A DNA stretch of 64,000 nucleotides. Origin: RGIG3701 sp017403345. GTDB taxonomy: Bacteria > Planctomycetota > Planctomycetia > Pirellulales > Thermoguttaceae. The translations under genes were made by a program, and so were the position numbers. Positions 8,957 to 17,300 of the stretch are shown piece after piece. The stretch spans positions 34,561 to 98,560 of the forward strand of contig JAFQOH010000025.1 in assembly GCA_017403345.1 (NCBI GenBank), written 5' to 3'. Every line of letters begins with the position of its first letter. Positions within the stretch are counted from its first letter, which is position 1. The notes under the pieces were generated by a model, which was not told the DNA's origin, did no database searches, and worked only from the letters and a program-made list of their open reading frames with translations.

Positions 8957-9001
8957 GCAGAAGTAGATCGTGTTCGGGGACGAAACATGATCTGCTTTTG
9001 C
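8957..9001 (+). other. Strong RNA hairpin between the TPR gene and exbB
   Basis: GCAGAAGTAGATCGTGTTCG and the downstream CGAAACATGATCTGCTTTTG can pair over about 20 bp if G-U pairs are allowed, with a tiny loop. It is followed by no real T run, so it may be a partial terminator, a processing site or an mRNA stabiliser inside the operon. The remaining intergenic bases to 9108 show no gene. Confidence 0.5.
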
Positions 9002-9108
9002 ACACTCGGACTGCACCGCTGCTCCGAAATCGGATGCCGTTCGATGCGGTCCGGATCCATGAATGAGTTTAAGTTCCAAAAAGTTTTTTCCTGATTTCAG
9101 GTGGAAAA

Positions 9109-10248
9109 ATGAAAAAGATAAAATTCATGTGCGCGTTCCTTCTTCTAGCAACTGGATGGAGCCTCAACGCACTCATTTCGGAAAATATCGCAGCAGAAGA
9201 ACAGAACGCGGCAGTCACTGCGGAAACGGAAACGGCGGCGGAAACAGACGCAAACGCGGAAACGGCAGCGGAAACAGACGCAAATGCAGAAACGGCGGCG
9301 GAAACAGACGCAAACGCGGAAACGGCGGCGGAAACAGACGCAAACGCAGAAACGGCGGCGGAAACAGACGCAAATGCAGAAACGGCGGCGGAAACAGACG
9401 CAAACGCAGAAACGGCGGCGGAAACGGACGCAAATGCAGAAACGGCGGCGGAAACGGACGCAAACGCGGAAACGGAAACCGACGTGAATGCTGGAGCCGC
9501 AGAGGTTCAAGAAAGTTCTCCTATGGGTGACGAGGAAAAAACGGGCTTTGCCGGACTTGAGAAAAAGCTGCTCTCGGCATGGGAATTGACCGTTCGCGGC
9601 GGCGTGCTGATGATTCCGATCGGCTTCATGTCGATCTTGGTCATCGCGATCGGACTGGAGCGTTTGTTGGCGCTTCGACGCGGTGCAGTACTTCCCAAGC
9701 GTCTTCTGCGTAATGTGGAATCGCAAATCATCTCCAAAGCAGATCCCCGTGCGATCTATGCGCACTGCTGCCGGAACCGGAGTGCGCTTTCCCGTGTGAT
9801 GCAGGCAGCGCTTTTCAAAAGCGGACGCCCGATGAATGAAGTCCAGAGTGCCCTTGAGAGTGCCAAAGAAAACGAAGCGAACCGACTCTATGCTCCCGTT
9901 CGTCTTCTGGTGCTCGCAGCAGCAGTAACGCCGCTGATCGGTCTTCTCGGCACCGTGGTCGGGATGATCGAGGCATTCATGGCGACGGCTTCAAGTGTTG
10001 GAGTCCACAAAGCAGAAATGCTCTCGCAAGGCATTTACACGGCATTGGTAACGACGTGTGCCGGTCTCGCAGTCGCGATCCCCGCCGCGATCCTAGCACA
10101 CTGGTACGAAGGTAAGATCCAGAAACTTTTCTATCAGATGGACCAGAAACTCGTGAATTTCACGACGTACATCGAAGGGCTGGAGGGCAAAACGCGTCTG
10201 ACGCCCACACATTTCCAAAACTACGTCAAACAGAAGAACCAGAAATAA
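9109..10248 (+). CDS. exbB: ExbB/TolQ/MotA-family proton-channel protein with N-terminal repeat extension
   Basis: The 379-residue protein starts with a signal peptide (MKKIKFMCAFLLLATGWSLN). An acidic extension follows, in which ETDANAETAA is repeated eight times (residues 45-124). Three membrane segments of the ExbB fold come next: IPIGFMSILVIAIGLERLLA (about 169-188), LLVLAAAVTPLIGLLGTVVG and ALVTTCAGLAVAIPAAILAH. The GLLGTVVGMIEAF and TTCAGLAVAIPA motifs are diagnostic of MotA/TolQ/ExbB channels that use the proton gradient with ExbD. ExbB proteins with a cleaved signal and a periplasmic extension are known in several phyla; the decapeptide repeat is specific to this one. It is 12 bp from exbD. 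Confidence 0.9.
   Translation: MKKIKFMCAFLLLATGWSLNALISENIAAEEQNAAVTAETETAAETDANAETAAETDANAETAAETDANAETAAETDANAETAAETDANAETAAETDANAETAAETDANAETAAETDANAETETDVNAGAAEVQESSPMGDEEKTGFAGLEKKLLSAWELTVRGGVLMIPIGFMSILVIAIGLERLLALRRGAVLPKRLLRNVESQIISKADPRAIYAHCCRNRSALSRVMQAALFKSGRPMNEVQSALESAKENEANRLYAPVRLLVLAAAVTPLIGLLGTVVGMIEAFMATASSVGVHKAEMLSQGIYTALVTTCAGLAVAIPAAILAHWYEGKIQKLFYQMDQKLVNFTTYIEGLEGKTRLTPTHFQNYVKQKNQK
9241..9480 (+). repeat. 30-bp in-frame tandem repeat inside exbB, 8 copies
   Basis: Eight 30-bp units run in register and encode ETDANAETAA. Units differ by synonymous or near-synonymous changes (CAGACG/CGGACG, AACGCG/AATGCA). Copy-number change would keep the frame and only alter the length of the acidic periplasmic spacer. 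Confidence 0.95.
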
Positions 10249-10260
10249 GCAGGTGATTCC

Positions 10261-10668
10261 ATGGCAGTAAAGATCCGAAAAGGAAACGCTCTAGCCAGCC
10301 TGAGCATTACGCCGCTGATCGACGTCGTGTTCCTGCTGCTCATTTTCTTCCTCGTCGCAACGAAATTTGACGAGGAAGACTCCAGCCTGGACATTCAGCT
10401 TCCGCAGGCAACGGAGTCCGTGCCGATATGGTCTCAGCCAAAATCGCTGGTCATCAATATCACGCGGAACGGCGAATATTTTATCGCAGGCGTCAAGCGA
10501 ACTGGACCTGAAATGGAAACGCTCCTTCGAGGTGCGTGGGAAAAACCGGAAGATTCCTCCATCGTCATTCGCGGCGATGAACGTGCACCATTTGGCGCGA
10601 TCGTCGGAGCGGTAGACCTTTGCCAGAGGCTGGAATTAAACTACTCGACCATCACTCGGGAAGAGTAA
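10261..10668 (+). CDS. exbD: ExbD/TolR-family proton-channel partner
   Basis: A 135-residue protein with the ExbD layout. It has a short cytoplasmic N-terminus, then one membrane helix containing the conserved acidic residue (SITPLIDVVFLLLIFFLVAT; the Asp of PLIDVVF is the proton-carrying residue of this family). A periplasmic domain with TRNGEYFIAG and SSIVIRGDERAPFGAIV follows. It works with ExbB to couple proton flow to a periplasmic partner, here probably the toroid protein encoded next. The start has a weak AGGTGA 5 bases upstream. Confidence 0.92.
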   Translation: MAVKIRKGNALASLSITPLIDVVFLLLIFFLVATKFDEEDSSLDIQLPQATESVPIWSQPKSLVINITRNGEYFIAGVKRTGPEMETLLRGAWEKPEDSSIVIRGDERAPFGAIVGAVDLCQRLELNYSTITREE

Positions 10669-10683
10669 CTTTCTGCATTTCCA

Positions 10684-10793
10684 GTCAGGTCGGTTTCCCA
10701 GTCAGGTCGGTTTCCCAGTCAGGTCGGTTTCCCAGTCAGGTCGGTTTCCCGGTCAGGTCGGTTTCCCGGTCAGGTCGGTTTCCCGGTCAGGTC
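10684..10793. repeat. 17-bp tandem repeat, about 6.5 copies
   Basis: The unit GTCAGGTCGGTTTCCCR is repeated head to tail at 10684, 10701, 10718, 10735, 10752, 10769 and partially at 10786. It lies in the 273-bp gap between exbD and the toroid gene. No gene is visible in the gap; an open frame across it is a product of the repeat. Confidence 0.95.
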
Positions 10794-10941
10794 CCGCAGA
10801 GGTTCGAGCCGTTCATTCAAATAGTACACACAAAAAATAGGAACCTGCAGAGTTCAAGGTACCTGCAGGCGATCAGGGAGAGACCGGAGCTTTCCCTGTC
10901 CCCAAACGTCAGATTTCAAAAATCCAAAGGAAGGTTTCAAA

Positions 10942-13752
10942 ATGAGGACGATTTTGAAATTCACACTGAATATTCTTTCAATCTCGGCAGGCCCGGCAGT
11001 ATTTCTTCTGTTTTGGACGCTCGGAGGTCTGACGTGCCTTGGCTGGGGGATCTGGGCCGCTCCCGACACGCAATTTCCAGCCGCATTTGCACCATTTTCC
11101 GACACGCTCGCCTCAATTCCGGACACGTTTGCGTTTTTCCGGAATCCATTCTGTGCGCTCGGAACGCTTCTTCTTTGCCTAACGTACCTACTGTGGCTCG
11201 GTTTCATGTACGATGCGGAACGCAGACGGTTCTTTTTTTCCGTTTCTCTGAGTCTTCTGCTGCACGCAGGCCTTTTTCTTTTGCTGAAAGAGGCGATCGT
11301 CGGTCAAGAACTTAAACGGGAAACAGAAGTCGCGCTGAACCTTCAGGAACTGCATCACAAAGCGCCGGTCATCGTGAACGATTTTTACTATGGCGACCTG
11401 GAAGGAGACGAAGTTTTCCAAGATCCCTCACAGGAAGAGGTAAATGAAGAAGAAAATGAGGAGGACAATGAAAATGAAAAGGAAGAGGAGGAAAACACCA
11501 AGCCCCAGCCTCAGGATACCGCTCCGGAAATACCGCCAGTAATGGAATCGTTGGGAGAATACTCCGAAGTAAAGAAACAGCTTCAGCGAGTGGAAGATTC
11601 CCACAAAGAGCTGGAATCCCAGCAGGAAGCATCAACGCCCCAGAATGGAGAAGATGCCCGCTCGCAAGCAGGAGACATCAAGCCATCCCCGATCGAGGCC
11701 CCGGACCATAAATACTCCGAAAAATACACAAACAACCCCGCAGATGAAAATAAAAAGAAGGCGCCCTTCGCCATGCCGCAGCTTCATGTGGCAGAAGCCC
11801 AGATTTCAGGTCTCATTGGCTCAGAAAGTCCCCAATTGGGCGATTTGACAGAGCAAACGGAACTGCATTCCGCAGAATCAGTAGAGCGCAGGACCGTAAA
11901 TCTTCAGGAAGAGGCACGAAAACGAAACAAACAGAAGGGTAAATTTCGTCAGGCACTGAATGAAAATCAGAAAAAAAAGCCGCGCGGCAAAATCTCTCGG
12001 AAGGGAGAAGATGTCGTTGCCGGTCAGCCTAGAAACTGGGGGGAAACTCCGAAAGGTTCCAGGGCCGGAAGTGCCAGTAACGAGCTCGGCGAACTGCGTT
12101 CCGGACTTGGAGAAGAACGTGCCCCTTCCGCAGGAATGGCAAGCGTGGACGTTTCGAAAAATCCCACGAAAAACAAACCCGGCAAAACGCTGAAAACCGC
12201 CCCGGCAAAGCCTAAAAGAAGCGGAGGCCAGACCCTCGGTGCCCGTGCCGGAGAAGATGAAAATCTGGACGCAGTTCTCGCAGGCGCTATCAGCGGCGTG
12301 TCGGACGCAGTGCTTGAAACGACGGCAATGACGGAAGAGGTCATGGGTTCCAACGTTCTTGAGGCCGAAAAGAAAGAAGTCCTCAAAAATGTCGTCGTTT
12401 TCCAATTTGAGGAATCTGACATTCCGGAAATGGGCTTCCAGCCCAGCACGACAGAACTTTCGGAAAATGAAGAGGATACGTGGCTCACGGAAGAGGAAGA
12501 TCCCTTGGCAAGTCCGGAAACTCCAGTCGAGGAATTACTTCCCGAGATTTCAGGCCCCAAACTGCAGGCGTGCTTGCCGTTCCGCCAAAGGATGAGGAAA
12601 GATCACCAAGAAATGATCGAAAAAGCTGGTGGAAACCCGGAGACGGAAGCAATCATCGAGCACGGATTAGAGTACCTGAGCCGAACGCAGTTCGAAGATG
12701 GTCACTGGTCGCTAAATTTCGTTCCCAACGGCCTTCCAGACGGCATGGATCGTGAAACGTACGGATTCGGCACCATTCACGCAGATACAGCAGCAACGGG
12801 ACTGGCGCTCCTGACTTACCTTGGCGCTGGGCATACACATTTGGCGTCAGACGAGAAAAAACCGTACACAGAAACTGTAAACCGTGCCCTTACCTGGCTG
12901 CTCCGAAATCAGCAGCCGGACGGAAGTCTGTTCTCCGTAAAATCGGACGCACACCGATACGGCCGGATCTACTCGCACGGCATGGCTACGATCGCGCTTT
13001 GCGAGGCGTACGGAATGACGCGTGACGAACGCCTTCGCGAACCCGCACAGCGCGCCATTGATTTTATCGTCAAAGCACAAGGTCCGCAAGGAGGCTGGCG
13101 CTACACACCCGCTAAAAATGACGGAGTCTGGCGCGGCGAGTCGGATACTTCAGTGACGGGCTGGCAAATGATGGCGCTGGTCAGTGCGAAAATGGCGGGC
13201 CTGCGCGTTCCGGATCACTGTTTCCAAAAGGTAGAAAACTGGCTCGAAACGGCAGCCATAAATGGAGGGGAACGCTATTGCTATCTGCCGGTCAAAAATC
13301 CGCAGAATGAAGAGATGGAGAAATGGAAGAAACCCTCATACGCCATGACCGCGGAAGGGCTTTTGATGGAACTTTACCTCGATCATGACTCGAAGACACC
13401 AGAATTCCACAGTGCAGCTTCCTACCTCATGAAAAATACGCCGACCATGATGCGGGCACGCCGCGATACCTACTACTGGTACTATGCAACGCAGGTCTTC
13501 TTCCACCTCCAGGACGAAAGCTGGCAGGAGTGGCAGTCCCACATGTTCACCGCGCTGAAAAATTCGCAGGAGCTGGAAGATCCATTCCTAAAAGGAAGCT
13601 GGTCGCCGTATGGAAAAGCTTCGGACCATTGGGGACAGGTCGCCGGAAGACACTATGTCACCACGATGCACATTCTCATGCTGGAAGTTTACTATCGTTA
13701 CCTTCCGCTTTTCAAGGAACTTAACGGCATAAAGACGCAAAGCCAGCCGTAA
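10942..13752 (+). CDS. Membrane-anchored alpha/alpha-toroid (prenyltransferase/squalene-cyclase repeat) protein with TonB-like anchor
   Basis: A 936-residue protein. Two hydrophobic segments (about 7-38 and 70-88) precede a third (about 97-117) that carries S104-LLL-H108 inside SVSLSLLLHAGLFLLL. This SxxxH pattern matches the membrane anchor that TonB uses to contact ExbB. Residues of about 120-560 form a long acidic, Pro- and Lys-rich linker (EEENEEDNENEKEEEE and so on). From about 570 to the end there are repeated toroid motifs, LEYLSRTQFEDGHWSL, ALTWLLRNQQPDGSLF and AIDFIVKAQGPQGGWRY, as in squalene-hopene cyclase and complement-like folds. No DxDD cyclase motif is seen, so catalysis is doubtful. 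AGGAAGG precedes the ATG. Context suggests an ExbB/ExbD-energised periplasmic device. Confidence 0.8.
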   Translation: MRTILKFTLNILSISAGPAVFLLFWTLGGLTCLGWGIWAAPDTQFPAAFAPFSDTLASIPDTFAFFRNPFCALGTLLLCLTYLLWLGFMYDAERRRFFFSVSLSLLLHAGLFLLLKEAIVGQELKRETEVALNLQELHHKAPVIVNDFYYGDLEGDEVFQDPSQEEVNEEENEEDNENEKEEEENTKPQPQDTAPEIPPVMESLGEYSEVKKQLQRVEDSHKELESQQEASTPQNGEDARSQAGDIKPSPIEAPDHKYSEKYTNNPADENKKKAPFAMPQLHVAEAQISGLIGSESPQLGDLTEQTELHSAESVERRTVNLQEEARKRNKQKGKFRQALNENQKKKPRGKISRKGEDVVAGQPRNWGETPKGSRAGSASNELGELRSGLGEERAPSAGMASVDVSKNPTKNKPGKTLKTAPAKPKRSGGQTLGARAGEDENLDAVLAGAISGVSDAVLETTAMTEEVMGSNVLEAEKKEVLKNVVVFQFEESDIPEMGFQPSTTELSENEEDTWLTEEEDPLASPETPVEELLPEISGPKLQACLPFRQRMRKDHQEMIEKAGGNPETEAIIEHGLEYLSRTQFEDGHWSLNFVPNGLPDGMDRETYGFGTIHADTAATGLALLTYLGAGHTHLASDEKKPYTETVNRALTWLLRNQQPDGSLFSVKSDAHRYGRIYSHGMATIALCEAYGMTRDERLREPAQRAIDFIVKAQGPQGGWRYTPAKNDGVWRGESDTSVTGWQMMALVSAKMAGLRVPDHCFQKVENWLETAAINGGERYCYLPVKNPQNEEMEKWKKPSYAMTAEGLLMELYLDHDSKTPEFHSAASYLMKNTPTMMRARRDTYYWYYATQVFFHLQDESWQEWQSHMFTALKNSQELEDPFLKGSWSPYGKASDHWGQVAGRHYVTTMHILMLEVYYRYLPLFKELNGIKTQSQP

Positions 13753-13792
13753 TGCACACACGGCTCAGTTTCGTGAAGCGGGCTAAACAAAA

Positions 13793-13843
13793 GCGGTCTC
13801 CGAGCGGTAAAGGACCTATTTCCGACGCTCAGACCGCATTTTT
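13793..13843 (+). terminator. Terminator of the TPR-exbB-exbD-toroid operon
   Basis: GCGGTCT-C-GAGCG pairs with CGCTC-AGACCGC around a 21-base loop and is followed by ATTTTTC. It starts 40 bp after the stop of the toroid gene. Confidence 0.8.
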
Positions 13844-14058
13844 CTTTCATCTCGCGCAGGCCCAGATCCTGGCAAAGTCCCGCTGATCCTGATTTGGAGG
13901 GAGATCTGCCGCATCATAAAAAACTCAGCCGGTCCAAAATATTACGGTTGCACAGGAGCAGAAGTCCTGCGAAACTTCAAAATTTGCCGTACTATCCCCA
14001 AAAGTCATGAAAATCCCCAAAAAATTTCGTGAAATCACAAAATTTTCTTTTCGTGCTC
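13844..14058. other. Intergenic, nothing recognised
   Basis: Between the operon terminator and the helicase promoter there is no supported gene; codon structure and ribosome-binding sites are absent. Confidence 0.5.
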
Positions 14059-14086
14059 TTGATTTTCCAGCCATGTTCGGTATACT
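14059..14086 (+). promoter_or_regulatory. Sigma70-type promoter of the helicase-nuclease gene
   Basis: TTGATT (14059-14064) and TATACT (14081-14086) have a 16-bp spacer. The predicted transcript has a leader of roughly 245 bases that contains the 11-bp repeat array. Confidence 0.6.
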
Positions 14087-14182
14087 TAATAAAATGGAGT
14101 GCTGCCGATCACGCCAAATGCCAACTTACGGTCCGAAATTTCAGAAGTCCTGAAAAATTGACTGCAGATCACGCAATGCCGC

Positions 14183-14257
14183 AGCATGATCACAGCATGA
14201 TCACAGCATGATCACAGCATGATCACAGCATGATCACAGCATGATCACAGCATGATC
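14183..14257. repeat. 11-bp tandem repeat, about 7 copies, in the helicase leader
   Basis: The unit AGCATGATCAC is repeated without interruption from 14183 to 14257, about 80 bp before the helicase start. Each unit contains the palindrome TGATCA, so single-stranded forms could fold back. Confidence 0.95.
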
Positions 14258-14339
14258 GAAAGACTCGGCGGAAGAGGCCGGGACATTCGATCTTCCTCCT
14301 CCTTTTCGTTTTCCAAAGTTCCATCCATCACAGAATCCC

Positions 14340-17300
14340 ATGAAATCCAATTTACTGATCCGCGCCTCAGCAGGCTCCGGAAAAACCCGCCAGCTCAGCC
14401 TCCGTTACCTGGAACTGATCGCCAGCGGAGTCCCCATTCCGCGCATCCTGGCCTCCACATTCACCCGGAAGGCTACGGGGGAGATCCTGAATCGGATCCT
14501 CCTCTCTGCCGCTCAGGCGTGTCGGGATGATGCGCTTCGGAATGAACTCTCGCAAAACATTGGCCGTGAAATTTCATCGAAAGAAATGGAACAGCTCATG
14601 CGTCAGCTCGTCATGGGTCTAAATCAGATCCGTGCCTGCTCGCTCGATGGATTCTTCACGCGCATTGCGTTCTGTTTTCCGTATGAAATGGGTCTAAAAC
14701 CGGGCTGGATGATCCTGGATGACGTCGATGATGTGCATCTGCGCTGGAACGCGATCCAGAAAACGCTCCGCGACAATCGGAAAAACGCCCCGACTCTCGT
14801 GCGTCAACTCTTCAAAGGAGAAAACCGGACGCAGTTGGCAAATGAGATCTCTGAACAGATCCGTAAACTGCTATCGCTCAAGCGAGAAGCAGATGAAAAC
14901 GCATGGAACGCTCTCATGGACCCAACGATCTGGGTCCCGGGAGAAAAAACGCCGTTTGCGTGGTTCCTGAACGAAGCAGAAATCGTAGAGATCCTTAACT
15001 GTTTGGAGGAAGAAGCAGAAAAAGCAAGTGAAAATCCCGATGGAAAAAAGAACCTGCTGAAGGCATTAAATAAGATCATTCCGCAACTCCGTATCAATGA
15101 CTGGGTCGGGCTGGCAAATGAAAAGACCATTCAAAACGCGTTTCAGGCCGACTCCAACGGAATGTTTTTATTCTACGGACATGAATTTAAGTTTGAAGAA
15201 CTGCGTCTCCCGCTCATCCGTCTTGCCCGTCATTGCGCTGCAATGTACTTCCGGCTCATGCAAGAACAGACGCATGCCGTCTACGAACTGATGGACGGAT
15301 TTTCAGCACACTACGACCAGAGCAAACTAGACGCCAACGGCTTGCGTTTCGAGGATCTGGCTCGATTTACCGCAAAATTCATCGAAAAATTGAATGGAAA
15401 TCTTCAGCCGCTTTTCTGGCGCATGAATTCCTCCATCGACCATCTGCTTCTCGACGAATTTCAGGATACGTCGCTTGATCAGTGGCGCATTTTCCTTCCG
15501 TTCGGGAAACACTGTACCGCAGGAAACGGCCGCACTTTCTTCTGCGTCGGAGACGTCAAGCAGGCGATCTACCGCTGGCGAAACGGCCGGTCCGAAATCT
15601 TCAACGCCATTGAAAATACTTTTCCCGGGATCGAACAGGAGAGCAGCAACACGAGCTGGCGAAGTGCTCCGGAGATCCTTCACTGCGTCAACCGTTTCTT
15701 CCACGATCCGGTGAAAGACCCCTCCGCTCCACAGCCCGATCCCTTTGCCTGCGGGATCGACGGAGTTCCGCTCCGTTCTCTCCTCGACAAAACCGCCTCT
15801 GCCGCATGGGACGATTGGCGTTTTGAAACACACAAAGTGTCGCCCAAATCGGCAAAGTATCCCGGCTACTGGGAACTGCGCACTATGTGCGAAGGAAAGT
15901 CAAAAAGTAAAAATGGAAGTGATGCCGACGCAGCACTGGAAAGCGATGCGGATCCTGCGGAAGATCCCCAGCTCCAGTGGACGGCAGATCAGATCGCGGA
16001 GATCTATCGAAACGCCGGCGGGATCCATCGGATCGGAGTCCTCTTCCGCACCAACTCCCCCATGCCGAAACTGGCCCATTTACTGCGGAAAAAAGGGATC
16101 CCGGTCAGTGAGGAAGGCAAGATCCCGCTCACGACTTCGACGGCAGTCCGCCTTTTGCTTTCACTTTTGAGCCTCATGGACTTTCCCGACAGTTCGATGG
16201 ACTGGTTCTACGTTGGAAATTCACCGCTTGCAGAACGATTTCCGGAACTGGCGTGGAAAGAACTCCGTCTCATTCCCCAAGAAGAGGCAGCCGAGATCCA
16301 AACCGTCCGCTCCCGTTGTCTCGCTCAGCTGCGCGAACGATTTCAGGCTTTCGGCATCGGAACATTCTTGGAAGAGCTCGTCCGTTTTCTCGAACCGCGC
16401 TGTACGAAGGAAGAAGTACGGCGTCTTCAGCAATTCCTGAACCTTGCAGCCGCATTCACTCAAAATTCCCGATCCGAACGAATCGCTGATTTCGTCACGT
16501 ACATCAAAACCAGCGGCTTGGAAGATCCTTCCGACGCCGCCGTTTCCCTAATGACGATCCACAAATCCAAGGGACTGCAGTTTGATGCCGTAGTCCTTCC
16601 GGAACTCAATTTTGAGATCACGGGAAAATCGCCAAATTTCGTGCCGGGGTATCCGCAGGATGATGTACTGCAGGCCGTTTCTCTCGTGACGCCAGTGCCA
16701 AATAAAGAAATCAAAAAGGCTTTCTTTTCGGAAAATTCCCCAATTCTGAAAGCCATGATGCACAGTGAAAAAGAGCGCGCAAACGAAGCATTTTCCATGC
16801 TTTACGTCGCAATGACGCGGGCCGTCTACGCAATGTACCTTTTCGTCCCGCCGTCCAGCTCCTCTTCAAAATCCAAAGGCAAGATCCCTCCCAAAGGAAA
16901 GGCCTCCGACCTGCTGCGCATCACGTTCACTGGAGAGGAAGCCGCACCGCCGGAAGCACGACTCGTTTGGGACGGAGATGCGCAATGGTATTTAAAGACA
17001 CCCCAAGCGTTGGCAGAGGAAGAGAAAACCAAAACACTGATTTCTGAAAACGCAGTGTGTCCAGAATCTGAAATAAATGCAGAAATAAACACAGAAACGG
17101 ATGCAGAAACGTACACTGCGGGAGAGTCAAGTTCAGAAATCGCGAAAATTGAACCCATCCTCTTCAAATGCGATCCGACGGCAAGCCGGAACCTGACTCG
17201 CAGAGCCCCCTCCAACATTGAAGACCGACGTTTTGTAGATCTCGGTAAAAAAATCGATTTCAGTCAGCAAAACACGGTCAACGGAAGTATTTTGCACAGT

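Noticed and set aside
10620..11315. 231-codon frame starting inside exbD and crossing the 17-bp repeats into the toroid gene
   Set aside because: It overlaps two clear genes in another frame, and its N-terminal part is only the translated repeat.
10942..13752. Calling the toroid protein a functional squalene-hopene cyclase
   Set aside because: The toroid repeats are present, but no DxDD motif was seen, and the membrane anchor and exb context argue for another role.
14029..14211. 60-codon plus-strand frame upstream of the helicase gene
   Set aside because: It overlaps the helicase promoter and runs into the 11-bp repeat; no ribosome site.
14252..14530. Alternative frame overlapping the helicase start
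   Set aside because: It conflicts with the frame that carries the Walker A motif and has no domain of its own.
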